A DNA stretch of 64,000 nucleotides from Cephalotrichum gorgonifer (lineage: Eukaryota; Ascomycota; Sordariomycetes; Microascales; Microascaceae), in NCBI GenBank assembly GCA_900312665.1, contig ONZQ02000011.1, forward strand, positions 954,459 to 1,018,458, read 5' to 3'. This document shows positions 43,780 through 56,656 of this stretch, one piece after another. Position numbers and translations under genes: made by a program. How positions within the stretch are numbered: the stretch's first letter is position 1; each line of letters opens with the position of its first letter. Under the pieces are notes generated by a model. The model searched no databases and had not been told where the DNA came from. It worked only from the letters and a program-made list of their open reading frames with translations.

Positions 43780-45864
43780 ATGTACACCGCTATGCCCTGG
43801 CACAGGGGCGAGACCGCCATGCACACGCTCCTCTCCCTCCCGCCGAGGAACAACCCCACGACGCCGGGCCTCCACCCGCGCTACGGGCCCCGCATGTCCG
43901 CGGCCCCGCTCATCGCCCTCGCGGCCGCGGACGAGCAGGGGCGCGCCTGGGCGACGGTCTGGGGCGGGAACGCGGGGACGGCGGGGATCGTGGCGCCCAA
44001 CGTGCTGGGCGTGCGCAGCAAGGTCTCCGCGCACGACCCCGTCCTCGGCGCGCTGTGGGGGCCCAAGGAGGGGAGGAGGGTGGTCAAGCCGGGGGATCCC
44101 GGGGAGAGGCTCGTCGCGGGGCTGGCGATCGACCTCGAGACGAGGGACAGGGTCAAGTTTGCGGGGAGGATGATGGTCGGGGCGGCGGAGGAGGAAGGGG
44201 GAGTGAGGGACGTGCAGGTGGGTATCGAGGTGCGGGAGTCGATGGGGAACTGTCCCAAGTATATCAACAGGCGGACGGTCGTGCCGAGGGAGACGATGGA
44301 GCCCACCATCGAGAGCGAGGCGCTGCCGCTCGTGCCGAGGGCGGTGGAGATGATTCGCGGCGCGGACATGTTCTTCGTCGCGAGCGGGGCGGAGGGGAAG
44401 ATGGACTCGAACTACAGGGGGGGACCGCCCGGGTTCGTGAGGATCGCGAGGAATGACGAGGGGGGCGTGGAGCTTGTGTATCCCGAGTGTAAGTCATTCT
44501 TCCTTCCGTCCGCTTTTTTGTCCTCCTCCTCTCCTTTCTTTCCCAACGCTGAGATATGTGGGTGTTGAGATGGACCGTTTTGCTGACGATGACACGGGGG
44601 ACATAGACTCGGGAAACAGGCTCTATCAGACCCTTGGGAATCTCAAGGTTAACCCGGCCATCGGGATCACCATCGTGGACTTTGAGACGTCGGATGTGCT
44701 TTACGTGAGTACCCACACCTATCATCTCTACCTCTTTACCACGCCATGCTCACACTCCCTCTCCCACAGCTAACAGGAACATCCACCATCCTCATCGGGC
44801 CCGCCGCCTCCTCCCTCCTCCAACACACTACCCTAGCCGTGAAAGCAACAATCACCTCCGCCCGCCTCGTCTCCGGCGGCCTCCCCTTCCACGCGGCCGG
44901 CCCCGTCCCCGGAGCCCCCGACTACTCCCCCTACAACCCGCCCGTCCGGCCCCTCCTGACCGAGAAGTCTCTCCCCTTCGCCTCCCCGCAGCGGACCACG
45001 ACAGCCACGTTCCTGCGCAGAGAGGTGCTCTCGCCCACCGTCGCGCGCATCACTCTCAGACTGTCCCCGGACAGTAATAATAATAATAGCGGCGGCGGAG
45101 GCGAGGTGCCCTCGTGGAAGTCCGGCGAGGCCATCACGCTCGACTTCAGCGGCGAGCTGGATAACGGATACGCCCACATGCGAGACGAAGATCCGCTCTC
45201 TCTAAACGACGACTTCGTCCGCACCTTCACGGTCTCCTCCCCCGCTCCCTCGTCTCCGGGGGTGCAGAAGAAGGGGGCGCCCGTCGAGGTAGAGATCACG
45301 GTCCGCAAACACGGCCCCGCGACGGGCCTCCTCTTCCGGTGGAACCCCCGCGCGGAACTCACCCTCCCGGTCCTGGGCTTCGGCGGGACGGACGGCTTCC
45401 TGATCCCCGTCCCCGCCCCCGGATCCGGGTCCCCGGACCAGGAGGGGCCGCTGTCCGTCTTCGTGGCGGGCGGCGTGGGCATCACGCCCATCCTGGCGCA
45501 GGCGGGCGCCGTCCTCTCCTCCGCCGGCCAGCTGCGCGTCCTTTGGGGTCTCCGGGCGGAGGACCTGCCATTCGCTACCGACGTCCTCTCGCGCGTCCCG
45601 GGATTGGCGGCCGTCACGACGCTCTTCGTCTCCGGCGCCGGCGGGCAGACGACGGCCGCCGACGAGGAGAAGCTAGGCGCCGCCGGGGCCCGGGTGGAGA
45701 AGAGGCGGATTGGGGAGGCCGACGTGCGGGGGGCCGGCGGCGCTGACGCCGACGGGAGCGGGAGGAGGAGGAAGTTCTACGTCTGTGCCGGGCAGGGCAT
45801 GACGGGCGCGGTGCTGGGCTGGCTCGAGGGCGAGGACGTGGTGACTGAGAGCTTCAATTATTAG
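43780..45864 (+). CDS. PNPOx-like split-barrel fused to FAD/NAD(P) reductase module
   Basis: Exons 43780-44488, 44607-44704 and 44770-45864 give 633 residues. The N-terminal ~320 residues resemble the PNPOx-like flavin-binding family: an N-terminal part with PWHRGETAMHTLL, then GADMFFVASGAEGKMDSNYR, GGPPGFVRIAR and GNLKVNPAIGITIVDFETSD, ending LTGTSTIL. From about residue 345 a ferredoxin-reductase-type module begins: FLRREVLSPTVARITLRL, RTFTVSS at 420-426 (FAD phosphate/isoalloxazine site, RxFTxS), HGPATGLLF, and FVAGGVGITPIL around 500-511 (nicotinamide site). It ends with FYVCAGQGMTGAVLGWLE. No 2Fe-2S domain follows. Substrate unknown; a flavin-dependent electron-transfer enzyme is the reasonable reading. 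The last exon has very high GC and a small AAT-repeat coding four Asn. Confidence 0.83.
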
Positions 45865-46311
45865 CTATACTAAATAAATAAAAAAGAACGAAGTTGAACA
45901 TACGGTTATGGATGGATGCAGCGCTGAAAGGTGATAGAGTCCGTACGCAGTCGCTAGGCCACCCCTCTCTAACACTTCTGATCATTCTTTATCCCCAACC
46001 AACCGCGAGACGGGCCACAGGTTGGCGTCATGAAGCGAGGCCCGCTGGGGCAAGTACATATAAATCACGTCAATCATCATTCCACGACTGCATCTGTCTC
46101 CTCCCCTCCAGCAGTGAAATACTTCCGGGAAAACAGTTTGAAAAAACGAAATCGATAAGGAGAGCGCTAAGCCAAACCCCCCAACGCCAGATCCCTCTCT
46201 CCACTCCTCCTCCGTGGTATTATTTCTCCCCAACAGCATGCGCTCCAATCCCAGATCCAGTCACTACCACCACCCCTTCCGGGAACGAAAAAAACCCACC
46301 CACTGTTACTA
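45865..46311. other. Short convergent spacer between reductase and acyltransferase genes
   Basis: About 450 bp of 3' flanks of two tail-to-tail genes. Nothing further is recognised. Confidence 0.6.
45873..45878 (+). terminator. AATAAA polyadenylation-like signal
   Basis: AATAAA lies 9 bp after the reductase stop codon, followed by an A-run. It may be too close to the stop to be the main signal. Confidence 0.35.
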
Positions 46312-48728
46312 TTACACCCTCTTTTTCCTCGCCTCATTATACTCCTCCTCCTCATCATCCTCATCCTCGTCCTCACTGCCTCCCAACTGCACCGCCACCG
46401 CCTCGCTCTTCCGCCTCCTCTCCCGCATCGCCTCCCGGATTCTCCTAGACGCCTCGTCGAACCCGCCCGCCGAGTCCAGGCTCGTAAACCCGGTCAGCCC
46501 GAACCCAGAGCCTCCACTCCCGCTGCCGCTGCCCCTCCTGCTGTCGCTCCCGCTGCCGCTCCCGCTCCGCGACGGCGGTCTCGTAGAGAAGATACCCACC
46601 CCGCCGATGTCATTGAACGACTCATTCCGCGGCAGGCCCAGCGACGGCTGCGTCGAGTTCCTTCTCGAGATCATTGGCGGCGACTCCGAACCGGCCTCAG
46701 GCCCGTGCTGCTCGGCCTCCCTTAACCTCCTCTGTTCCCTAGCGGCCACGGCGGCGGCGGCCGCGTCTGTGACCCTCGTCTCGGGGTTCACCACGAGCCT
46801 CGTCTTCTCGAAGTCCGGGAACATCTCCGGCCCGAGCGTATTGATGAGGTCCGTCACCCGCTTGCTTAGCTGCGCACGCTGCTCCCTCAGCGTGTGAATG
46901 TTGAAGCCGGACGTCGGCACGAGGCAGAGGACGAGCGGCTGCAGGGACTTGAAGATGTCCATGCCCACCTCGCCGAAGCGCAGCGCCGCGAAGGTAATGG
47001 CGATCATGACAACGAAAGCAGAGACGTATACGACCCAGAGCGGCGCCCAGTCCGGCACGATGCCGAAGAAGCGGTCCTGGTACGTCTTGGCCGTCACGAT
47101 GACCGAGTAGAAGTGGTACAGCGTCGGCGCGAAGGCCATGGCCACGAGGACCTTCCACGTCGCCATGACGTCCTTGCCGTGGATCTTCACCGTCGACCCC
47201 GCGAGCGCCTCCTTCGCTTTCTTCCTACTGATGGCTTTGGTGGCGATGAAGACGGGCGAGAAGAGCACGAGGCCCGGGAGCACGCCGATGAGGAGGACCA
47301 GGAGCTTCGCGACGCGGAAGAGGAGCGTGAAGAAGACCTTGATCACCGACATCTTCGCGTACTCCACCTGGTGGTCGCGCAGGTTGAGGTACTTGAGCTG
47401 CGTGTTGTACTTCTTGACCGCTTCGCGGAGGTCGATGATGCGCTGGTCCGACTTGTACTTCTCGTACCCCAGCGCCAGTCGGCGGTTGAGCTCCACCACG
47501 ACGGGGAGGGGGAGCTTCCTGCCGGTGGGGTTGTACAGCCGCCTCGCGGCCTGGATGAGCATGAGCGTGTCGTAGTCGGGCGTTGACACGGTGACGGAGC
47601 TGAGGGCCTGGTGGACGGTGTCGAGGAGCTGGCCGATGGCGTCGCGGCGCTGGTTGTTCTTGTACATCTCGACCAGCTCCGGCGGGATGTGGAAGGGCGA
47701 GCCGAACTCGACCACGGCGCGCGACCGGAACTTGTGCGGGTGGAAGTAGTTCATGCCGACGGGCACGATGGTGAGCCCGCAGTCCGGCGCCTCGGCGAGC
47801 GAGCCGAGCGCCATGATGGCCACGCCGGCCTTGAGCGTCAGCAGCTCCGTGCGGTCGTGGCTGCCCCCCTCCGGGAAGATGCCGACGCACCCGCCGGACG
47901 TCAGGCGGGCGAAGACGGCCTCGTACACCTTGGTCTGGTCGATGTGCGGCGCGAGCCTGTACTTGGTGCCCTGGTACCCCTCCTTCGGGCCCCTGACGTC
48001 CTTATCTAGTAGATTCCCGTCGTCGTCGATGTCGTCCCTGCCCGTCAGCTGGCGGACGCCAGTCTTGTCCTTTATCGGGCGCTTAATCCGGATCTCCTCG
48101 GGCCCCAGGATCTGCGCGATGTCGACGCTCGAGCCCGACTGGCCCTTGGTGGACGGGAGGAACAGCATGCCACCTACTTCGCCCTCGCCCTCGCCGAATC
48201 GCGTGCCGACTCCGCGGATGAGCGTCGGGTCGTTGACGGGGTCCGGGAGGTATATCATGCCCGTGGCGGGCTTAGCCGAGTCCTGGGCGCGGCCGACGGG
48301 GACGGAGCCGACCTGGCGAGACCCCCAGCCAATGAAGCCATGGACGGACTTCTGGGCGATGAGGAGGGAGATGCGGCGGTTCGCTTCGCGGCGGAGGGTT
48401 CGCTGGAGGATGATAGCGTCCACGAACTAGATAGGGGCGGAAGGGGTTAGGTTATCAAGGTCGAACCGCGCGTGGCTGGGGGGGAAGAGAGGTGGTGATG
48501 TTGGCAAGAGCTCACCTGGTTAGCGTGCGGCGCGGCGACGAAGAGGACGGGGCCCTCCCTGGGCACCTTCCACGATCCGCGAGGTACGACCTCGCGGAAG
48601 AAGAGGTCGATGACGATGCCGATCACCCATAGGAAGACATCATATTTCCAGTTGACCATGGGATAGAGATCCTTCGTCAGCGACGGGCGGGACTTCTCCC
48701 GCTCGGGGGCCGCCGCGGGTCTCTCCAT
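46312..48728 (-). CDS. Glycerol-3-phosphate / dihydroxyacetone-phosphate acyltransferase (Sct1/Gpt2 type)
   Basis: Membrane enzyme of the ER that adds the first acyl chain to glycerol-3-phosphate in phospholipid and triacylglycerol synthesis. Exons 48728-48516 and 48426-46312 give 775 residues. Early hydrophobic segment YDVFLWVIGIVIDLFF; acyltransferase motif I PHANQFVD (His 68, Asp 74) spans the intron; motif III FPEGGSHDRTELL at about 255-267; IVPVGMNYFHPHKFRSRA is motif IV. Later come VAKLLVLLIGVLPGLVLFSP, MATWKVLVAMAFAPTLYHFY and WVVYVSAFVVMIAITFAALR, the C-terminal membrane helices. The tail is Ser/Gly-rich and ends acidic then basic (ARKKRV), a type of tail that is heavily phosphorylated in yeast Sct1/Gpt2. 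Motif order and length fit the fungal family well. Confidence 0.93.
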
Positions 48729-49962
48729 CGCGGGGGTGCTTGTCGCCTACGAGGTGAGTGTGGGCGGTGGCGACAGAACCCTTAAGAGTAGTAGTATCGG
48801 AGGCCGGGGCTCTAATCGCTGGCGATGAGAGGAGTGTGAGTTGGACAAAAACACGCCGGATGATGAATCGTGAGCGAAGGAGAGAAAAAAAGAGATGGGA
48901 TGAAATGTCGAATTGACACGTGCGGAATTGTAGAGTTTGGAAGTCTCAAGCGAAAAGCAAGATAAGAGGATGTGATTAAAAGCCAGGAAATAATATGCCG
49001 AGAAGCCGGATATGGGAGAGAAGTTGCCCCTCCTTCGTTCATCAGCTCATAATTCGTACCCTTTTACAGGCTCTGTCTGTCCTGACTTGAGTGAAGAGAG
49101 GAGGGGAGGGGAAGTCGAAAAATGTGGAGCAATATTGAAAGCAAAAAGCTCCCCCAAGAAAGAGAGCTCTCCACTCCCACTGCTAGTAGTTAGCTCGGCG
49201 GAATTTAGGGGGACCGCGGAACCTGTCACTGGCCCCTGGCCCCGACCTGGCTCCGCTAAATTCGCTCGGTGACCGTTGTATTGTCCGATCTCCGGGTGCA
49301 TTCTACGAACTAAACTAACCCTCCATGATTAAGCTCCGTGTTGCATCGCGCCCAAACAATCCTGGTTCGTACGCAGACGAGAGGGAGGAAAATAGAGACG
49401 AAAGGTCCACGGAGCCAAGTGATGTACAGGGCCAAAGAAAAAAAATCAGCGTTACACCAGACCGACCATACATGTATTATCCCAAAAGGGGAGAAGAGAA
49501 GAGTGAGAAAAAAAAGAAATAACCCATGTCTTCCAGTCACATGTCACAACGATACATACACCTACAAGTGGAGGTCCCGGGCCTGCCGATAGTCACTGCT
49601 GCAGGCACACTGATACTCGGAACTCGGATGACAAGCTTGGCTGCTAGTATTGAATCATTGGAACATCCTGCATGCATGCGCCTCGCTGTAACCTTCCGTT
49701 TCTCACGTCGGTGGCAACAGCATACAGAGTGGAGAACTCAGTGGAGACTTCGGCACAGACGGGACGTACAAGTGAGCATCAAGAACTTGCTTGGTCTACA
49801 TGAACAATACTGAAGGTAAAGTCATATTAAACTCATCGTCGCTTCATGCTCCCTCCAGTGTCCTGCACGCTCGCTGAGCGTAATCACCTCGCTAAGTCAT
49901 AATAAATAATACACACGCTGAAGCCAAAGCTCGTCTTCACCTCGCCCTAACTCCGCCCGCCC
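48729..49962. other. Intergenic: acyltransferase promoter and BRAP2-like 3' flank
   Basis: About 1.2 kb. One CACGTG at 48917-48922, about 190 bp upstream of the acyltransferase start. A-rich plus-strand stretches occur at 49435-49445 and 49505-49520. No gene is seen. Confidence 0.5.
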
Positions 49963-52178
49963 TCACTTCTTCCTCCTCCGGCGAGAGGGCCCCGCACTAG
50001 CAGTCCCTCCCTCGAGGTCCTCCTGCGCTACAGCCCCCGCCTTCTCCAGCTCCCTCAGCTGGCTCTGCCCCGAGATGAACATGGTCAGGTCCCGGTTCGT
50101 CTCCTTTAGCTCCTCTATCTCCTTCAGTAGCTCACCCCTCTTCTCCTCCGCCTCCCTCTGGTGAGCCACCTTCTCAGCCAGGCCCTTGCTCATCTGCTTC
50201 TCCTCCTGAAGCTCCTTTCCCAGGCTCCTAGCCAGATCCGTAGCCCGAGTCGCCCGCGTCCGCTCGCGGGCTAGGTCCCGCTCCAGCTGCTTGATCTCGC
50301 CCTTGAGCTCCTCGCACTTCGCCTCCGCAGCCTCCGCTCGCTGATCGGCTGCGGCCGCGGCCGCGTTCGCCTTCTCTGCCGCGAGGGCAGCCTCGTGAGC
50401 TTTATCCGCCGCCTGAGCTACCTTCTCCTCAAAGTAGACCCGCTGCGATTCGAGTTGGCTGGTGAACATGTGCGTGTACTCCAGCGCCATGGTCTCCACC
50501 TTGGAGCGCGGGACGAGGTCGTCCTCCTCCTGCGACGAGCCACCCCCGGAATTGTTGTGGCTCGGGAGCTCGACGACCTGGCTGTCCCCCTTGGCCCTGA
50601 TGAGACGGTGCACCCACGTATCCCCCGCATAGTCCCACACGTGCTGCGTCTCTATCTCCAGCGAGAAGCAGTGGGCCGTCTCCTTCCAGTGCTCCTTGGC
50701 ATGTCCGCCTTTGTACCGCCCACAGCCCACGTTTCCACAGATGAGGCAGATCCAGAGGTCATCCGTACAGTCGCACACCGCGCAGAGGTTGGAGACCGAC
50801 GATCCGAAGGGCCGCTTGTCTCCGCCGGCGGACTCTTTCTGCGAGGTTCCGGTATACCTACATACGGGGCAGCCCGAGCCCTTCCAGCTCTGTAGACATC
50901 GACAGTGGAACACATGCTGGCACGGGATCGTCATCAACCCGTTCGTGTCGTCCATTCTCTCCAGGCATACGGGGCATGTCGGTAGCTCGATGAGATTCGG
51001 CGTAGGCGGGGCGAATGGCTTGAGGCCGTAGGATGCCATGGCCGTGTGTCTCGGTCCCTGCTCGGACTTGTCTTGAGGTTGTGTAGGATTCGCGAAGGTG
51101 ATGGACTTGACGAACACCACATGGCAGATCTCAGCCTACCTCGTTGTCAGCCCGTGTCTCTGAGAAGAAGAGCGAGAATCGGTATGCCTTTTAAATGGGT
51201 GTTTCTTTAAAAGAACCAGGAATGCCGCGAGTAAAAAAACAATGAAATGAAACTCACCACCATGGAGTTGAATACTTTGCCGTTAAACTCCTTCTGCCAC
51301 TCCTTCGCCTTCAGGCCATCCCTGAACTTCAAGAGCACGAGATACCTGCTCATCCGCGACGTCATAACCATCCGGAAATGCGTCACGTCCCTCCTCCACT
51401 TCTCCCCCACGAAGCCCAGAAACTCTGAAGGAAGGATGAAGCTGGGCACGGCCGGGATGCAGAGCGTAGTGCAGCCGTCCTCCCCCACCCGTAACCCGTC
51501 CTCGCCCCCCGCTGCCTCCCCCAGCCCCGGCGGCGGCATCTCCTCCCCGCGGTAGAAGTGCACCACCCCCCACCCCACCTCCGTATTCTTCGTCGGCAGC
51601 GACATGCACTCCGCCCTCGTGGACGAGCCGTCGCCCCCGAGCGTCGGCCCAAGCTCCAGTGCCGCAAACGCTGCGGCGTTGGGGTTATTACTACTATTCT
51701 CGCCCGCCATGTCTGTGTCCCTCCCGCTCTCTTCGGGGTCGATGCTCTCGATGCTCACCCTCCCGAATCTCCAGTCTTGTACCGCGGTCCGCGGGCAGAT
51801 GGCGGCTGAGGGCAGCGACGGCGGCCGGCTCTTTGTCCGTTCCCTCCGCCTGTTCTCCGTCGCAAGCCCAGCGCTCCCCTGCAGATGCTGGTCGTGGTCG
51901 TCACCCGGCACGAATCTTCTTGTCGACCCGCAATCGATCACACTCGATGTGGCCTTCTCGTCGGTCGTCGTCCGGTGGGGCTGGGTTTTCCCTTTGTGCG
52001 ATGCGAAGGCTCCCCCCTTGTCCCGCGGCGGGTGTGAGGGGAGGATGTCGAATATGTCTGCGTCCCGCGGCGGAGACCACAGGCTCGACGGCGCGGCTCT
52101 AATCGAGGAGGCTTCTCGTTCGGTCGGGTTGGCGGTCGGGTATAGTTCAAAGGTCAGATGGTAGAAGTATGACGGCAT
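49963..52178 (-). CDS. BRAP2/Etp1-type RING and UBP zinc-finger E3 ubiquitin ligase
   Basis: Homologue of human BRAP and yeast Etp1. Exons 52178-51258 and 51135-49963 give 697 residues. After a variable N-terminus, the RRM-like BRAP2 domain ends with RYLVLLKFRDGLKAKEWQKE and crosses the intron into CHVVFVKSITF. The RING finger is CPVCLERMDDTNGLMTIPCQ then HVFHCRCLQSWKGSGCPVC (from about residue 361). The UBP zinc finger follows from about 425: LCAVCDCTDDLWICLICGN, VGCGRYKGGHAKEHW, HCFSLEIETQHVWDY. A long coiled coil (about 530-670, Ala/Glu/Lys-rich) and a basic tail SRRRRKK close the protein. The UBP finger usually binds the free C-terminus of ubiquitin. In yeast Etp1 takes part in ethanol tolerance; in animals BRAP modulates Ras signalling. 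Next to polyubiquitin, probably by chance. Confidence 0.92.
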
Positions 52179-53046
52179 AGCCTTAGCTATGTGTCCCGGA
52201 CTGGCGGTGGGATTCGACCGAGCCCGCGTTCGAGGAGAGGGGGGAGACGGGATAAATTATGCTGCTGAGCCCTTTCTTAGGATGATGGTGGCTCTTGTGG
52301 TCTCGTAGGGTTAGGTAGAAACGCGCTGTCTCAAGCAACAACAGCTTGTAACGAACGGCCTCCTACGGGAAGGAGAAAATCAGAAGGCTGCTGAGGTCGA
52401 AGTGAATTATTAACGTGCCTTTGGCCCTTCCCAGGTGAAGGTGGGGGGTAGTTGTCAGCAGAGACGCTAAAACACTTGGAAGCTTCATGGTTATTTTGGA
52501 AGTCTCGATGTCCCCACCATCAAGCTATCTATTGCCACCACATATCCAGTGCCATGCCCCGCGTGCCCCACATGCAGGTCCCCTCTTGCCACCTACTTAA
52601 TAATACAAGAATGAGGTGGTTACCAGTTGGGCGGCTCACTTGATGTTTTGGGGATCACAACGGGATGTAGACATAGGTAGAGGAAGGATTCAAATAACGA
52701 CGGTACTCTCAATGCTTCTAAGTTCCGAGAGATGGCTACAAATCAATTTGGCCACACAGGACCAAACATACCAGTGGAATAGATACACACACACACGTCA
52801 CAGGGACTCGCTCACACGATTCATATAGAATGCCATCTTCACTGGAACTATCGCTTGAATTAATACGATCCAAAGTCGTATTGTGCAGTCTGTTTATAGA
52901 CGCGCTCTTCCATTTTGAGAGCTACATGTGTAAAGAGGAAAATATGCTAGGATACTCGAGATATCATGACCCGGTTTCCGTCCCAAACGCCCTGTGACCC
53001 TTCATAACCTTCATACAAGCACCAGAAATGCCTATTCCCCAACTGC
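52179..53046. other. Intergenic: BRAP2-like promoter and polyubiquitin 3' flank
   Basis: About 0.87 kb. An ACACAC-rich spot lies at 52788-52798. No protein-like frame. Confidence 0.55.
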
Positions 53047-54121
<1,075 letters not shown>

Positions 54122-56656
54122 GGTGACGGTCCGTCAGATGTCGAATGAATAAAGGCTGGATGGTTTTCAAGTTGGGAGGAGAAGCGGTATCGGTATCGTA
54201 GATGGCCGAACAGAAGTGTGTTGGGTGAACTGGAATAGGAAGTGGAAAGGAAGAGGTTTCAGGATGGGAGACGTCACAAGTGGGAGGAATGGGGGGAAAC
54301 TTAAATAGGCAGGGTGCAGTTGCCTTGGGTGCTGCGGGGTGACCGAATGAGGAGGCGCAGCTGAATAATGGCGAACTTGGGACAAGGGGTGGCGGCAAAC
54401 CCGCTGTACCAGCCTTCCAATATTCCCCCGTATGATTCATCATCGCCTAACTGGGGCGGCGGCCGCCCATGACTGGAACGCTCCAGAACCATCCGGACAA
54501 TTGGGGACCGGTTTGTCCCATTTTATCGAAATTTCCTCCAAGTGGCAAATTCAAGTCCACAAAGACATACTCATACTGATATCGGACTTAATTCTGAGGA
54601 GAGGCCTGGCGAGCGAGGGTATGGTATTCCAGAGCTGTTCTTGCTCCATCGCGGCCGCCCCTCCCACTCAGCCTGTCGTTCGTCATGCCTTCATATCTTC
54701 TTATCTACCCGAGTGGCTCCACCCCCGCCGCTCCACCACTCTGCCTTGCATCACCGACAATGGACTAAGTCGTACTCCACCTCGGAGGACCCGGATGACT
54801 CCTATCGTCAAAGCGACCATTTTTCGGGCATGGTGCTTTCAGTTATGGTATGATGAGCGATTACAGGATCCAGATGGCGCCTTCCAAACCCCCCACCATG
54901 GGACCCCCAAACCTGTCCGCGATAGCAGCGTCGCCCTCTTCCCATCTCGTACGAAGTACATCCTCAACAACTCAGCGAGGAGAAGCGCGTTCCACGAACG
55001 GTTGTCATCTGACCTGCCGAGGGGAAAGACCCAATCACACTCCGCAGCACCTACGTCACTGCGCAGCCACCCACCCCCCTGCCACCTGCCACCCCTGCCG
55101 CCCGCCCTTTCCGTTTTATTCCGGATTCCGTCATGATGGTACAGTTGTGTTCAAAACTCGCTTCCTCTTTACATGTAAGCGTTCGTTTACTCGGGCAAGA
55201 TGGGGACCCCCAGGTACGTAGGTCTACCTCCCTGTTTCCTGGCATCCGGAACTAGGGTGCTGTCGTCACCAAAATGCCGATTTTGAGCGTCATTCCTGGC
55301 AGACAAGGGTATTCATTAGTATCTCCAAGTATGGTTTTTTGACGAAAATTGTAGGAGCCCCACGGTAACAGTGCGAGTCACTGCGGTAGGTACTTTCAGG
55401 CCGCCGAAGTACAAATACTGAGACACCACCCGACTATCCAATCGATCCCCTGATCTTAGTGTGTGAACGTTGACACCGAGCTTTTTACTACTTCAGCCCT
55501 CACATTACCCACCGCATGTAAGAAAAATGTTGTTTTGCTCCGACAAGGATTTCACTAGCATATCGAACTCGATAGCAGTTCACCTCTTGTGGAGATACCA
55601 GCGCTAGGGGCGGGCCGAGCCAACACAAATCAGCCCAAGGGTTTCGGACTTCGGGGAAATAAATATCCTCCTACGTACTTGCGTACAGGCGAGGCTGGTT
55701 GACGGCAGTGCCCAGATCCAATGGCGATCCAATGGCGTGCACTCAAGATTGTACTGCATGGGTTACCCCTCACCTGCCGCCCGAACTGCTTCGGGCTGGC
55801 TCTCGGCCTCTTTCAATTACTGAACCCCTTCACTGTATTACCGGACGACTTGTATCTCGGTGTTGCCTCTTTGCAGCCCATTCCGCGAAGATGTCACACC
55901 GTTCGCAGAGAAAATTGTTTTCCAGGACACGGAACACAACCAGCCAGAAGAGCTCTGACTGCACCGACTGCCCTCCGCAGACGACTCTAGCATCGAGTCC
56001 CGGACGTGTGCCTCCGATGGAGACAAGCTAAGACCTCGCCCCCATGCGACTGCCGTTGCTGAACCAGTGCCCTACAAGCCGTCTCCTACGACCCTGTCTC
56101 TCCGGTTAGACTCGTCTGCTGAGAAGCCGCCTCGCCATGCGATCCCCCATGCGGGCGCCACCTCGCGGCTGCCGGGCCGACTTTGGATGTAGGCATACGA
56201 GGCAGTGAAAAAGGATAACCTACGGCTAGGAGTGGAGTACGAGACGCTCCTGTGTCAGATACTCGGAGGAGAGTTGGGCCCTGCGGACAATCCCGATGGC
56301 GAGACCGACCAGGCCAAGGAAGAACAGATAGTGACTGCTGCCTGTAGCCCTCTCCCCGAGGCGTGCAGCGCCACATTTCAAACCACGTTGGCTGCCTCTC
56401 TTTCACCCCGAATCTGCCCGACGATAGGGAAGGGTGTGTAGTGTGTCTAACCCTGGCATATCTACCAATCCTTCGGTGAAAAGTGCATATGGGGAAGTTT
56501 GGTTTAGCCAATAGAGCGCAACGTATTTCTGACCGGGTCAAAACAACTACACTAAACCCATAGCTTCGTTAGTCCTTTCCATTGCAATATGAACTGGCCG
56601 ACCAAGATGGCTTATCTAGACTATTAATCCTTACCTGCATCATTCATGGCTCTCCA
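54122..56656. other. Intergenic, about 2.5 kb, polyubiquitin promoter and unassigned DNA
   Basis: The first 500 bp are the polyubiquitin promoter. The rest has several open frames on both strands (up to about 230 codons at 54432-55136) with no domain, skewed composition and no intron logic, so I do not call them genes. Confidence 0.5.
54528..54535. promoter_or_regulatory. Possible partial heat-shock element upstream of polyubiquitin
   Basis: GAAATTTC forms one inverted pair of nGAAn units, about 410 bp before the polyubiquitin ATG. A functional element usually needs three units, and a third is not clear, so the support is weak. Confidence 0.25.

Noticed and set aside
46894..47586. Plus-strand frame of 230 codons, His/Arg/Glu-rich
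   Set aside because: Shadow of the acyltransferase exon.
54432..55136. Intergenic frame of 234 codons upstream of polyubiquitin
   Set aside because: No motif, no intron logic, overlaps the promoter; composition does not resemble the window's genes.
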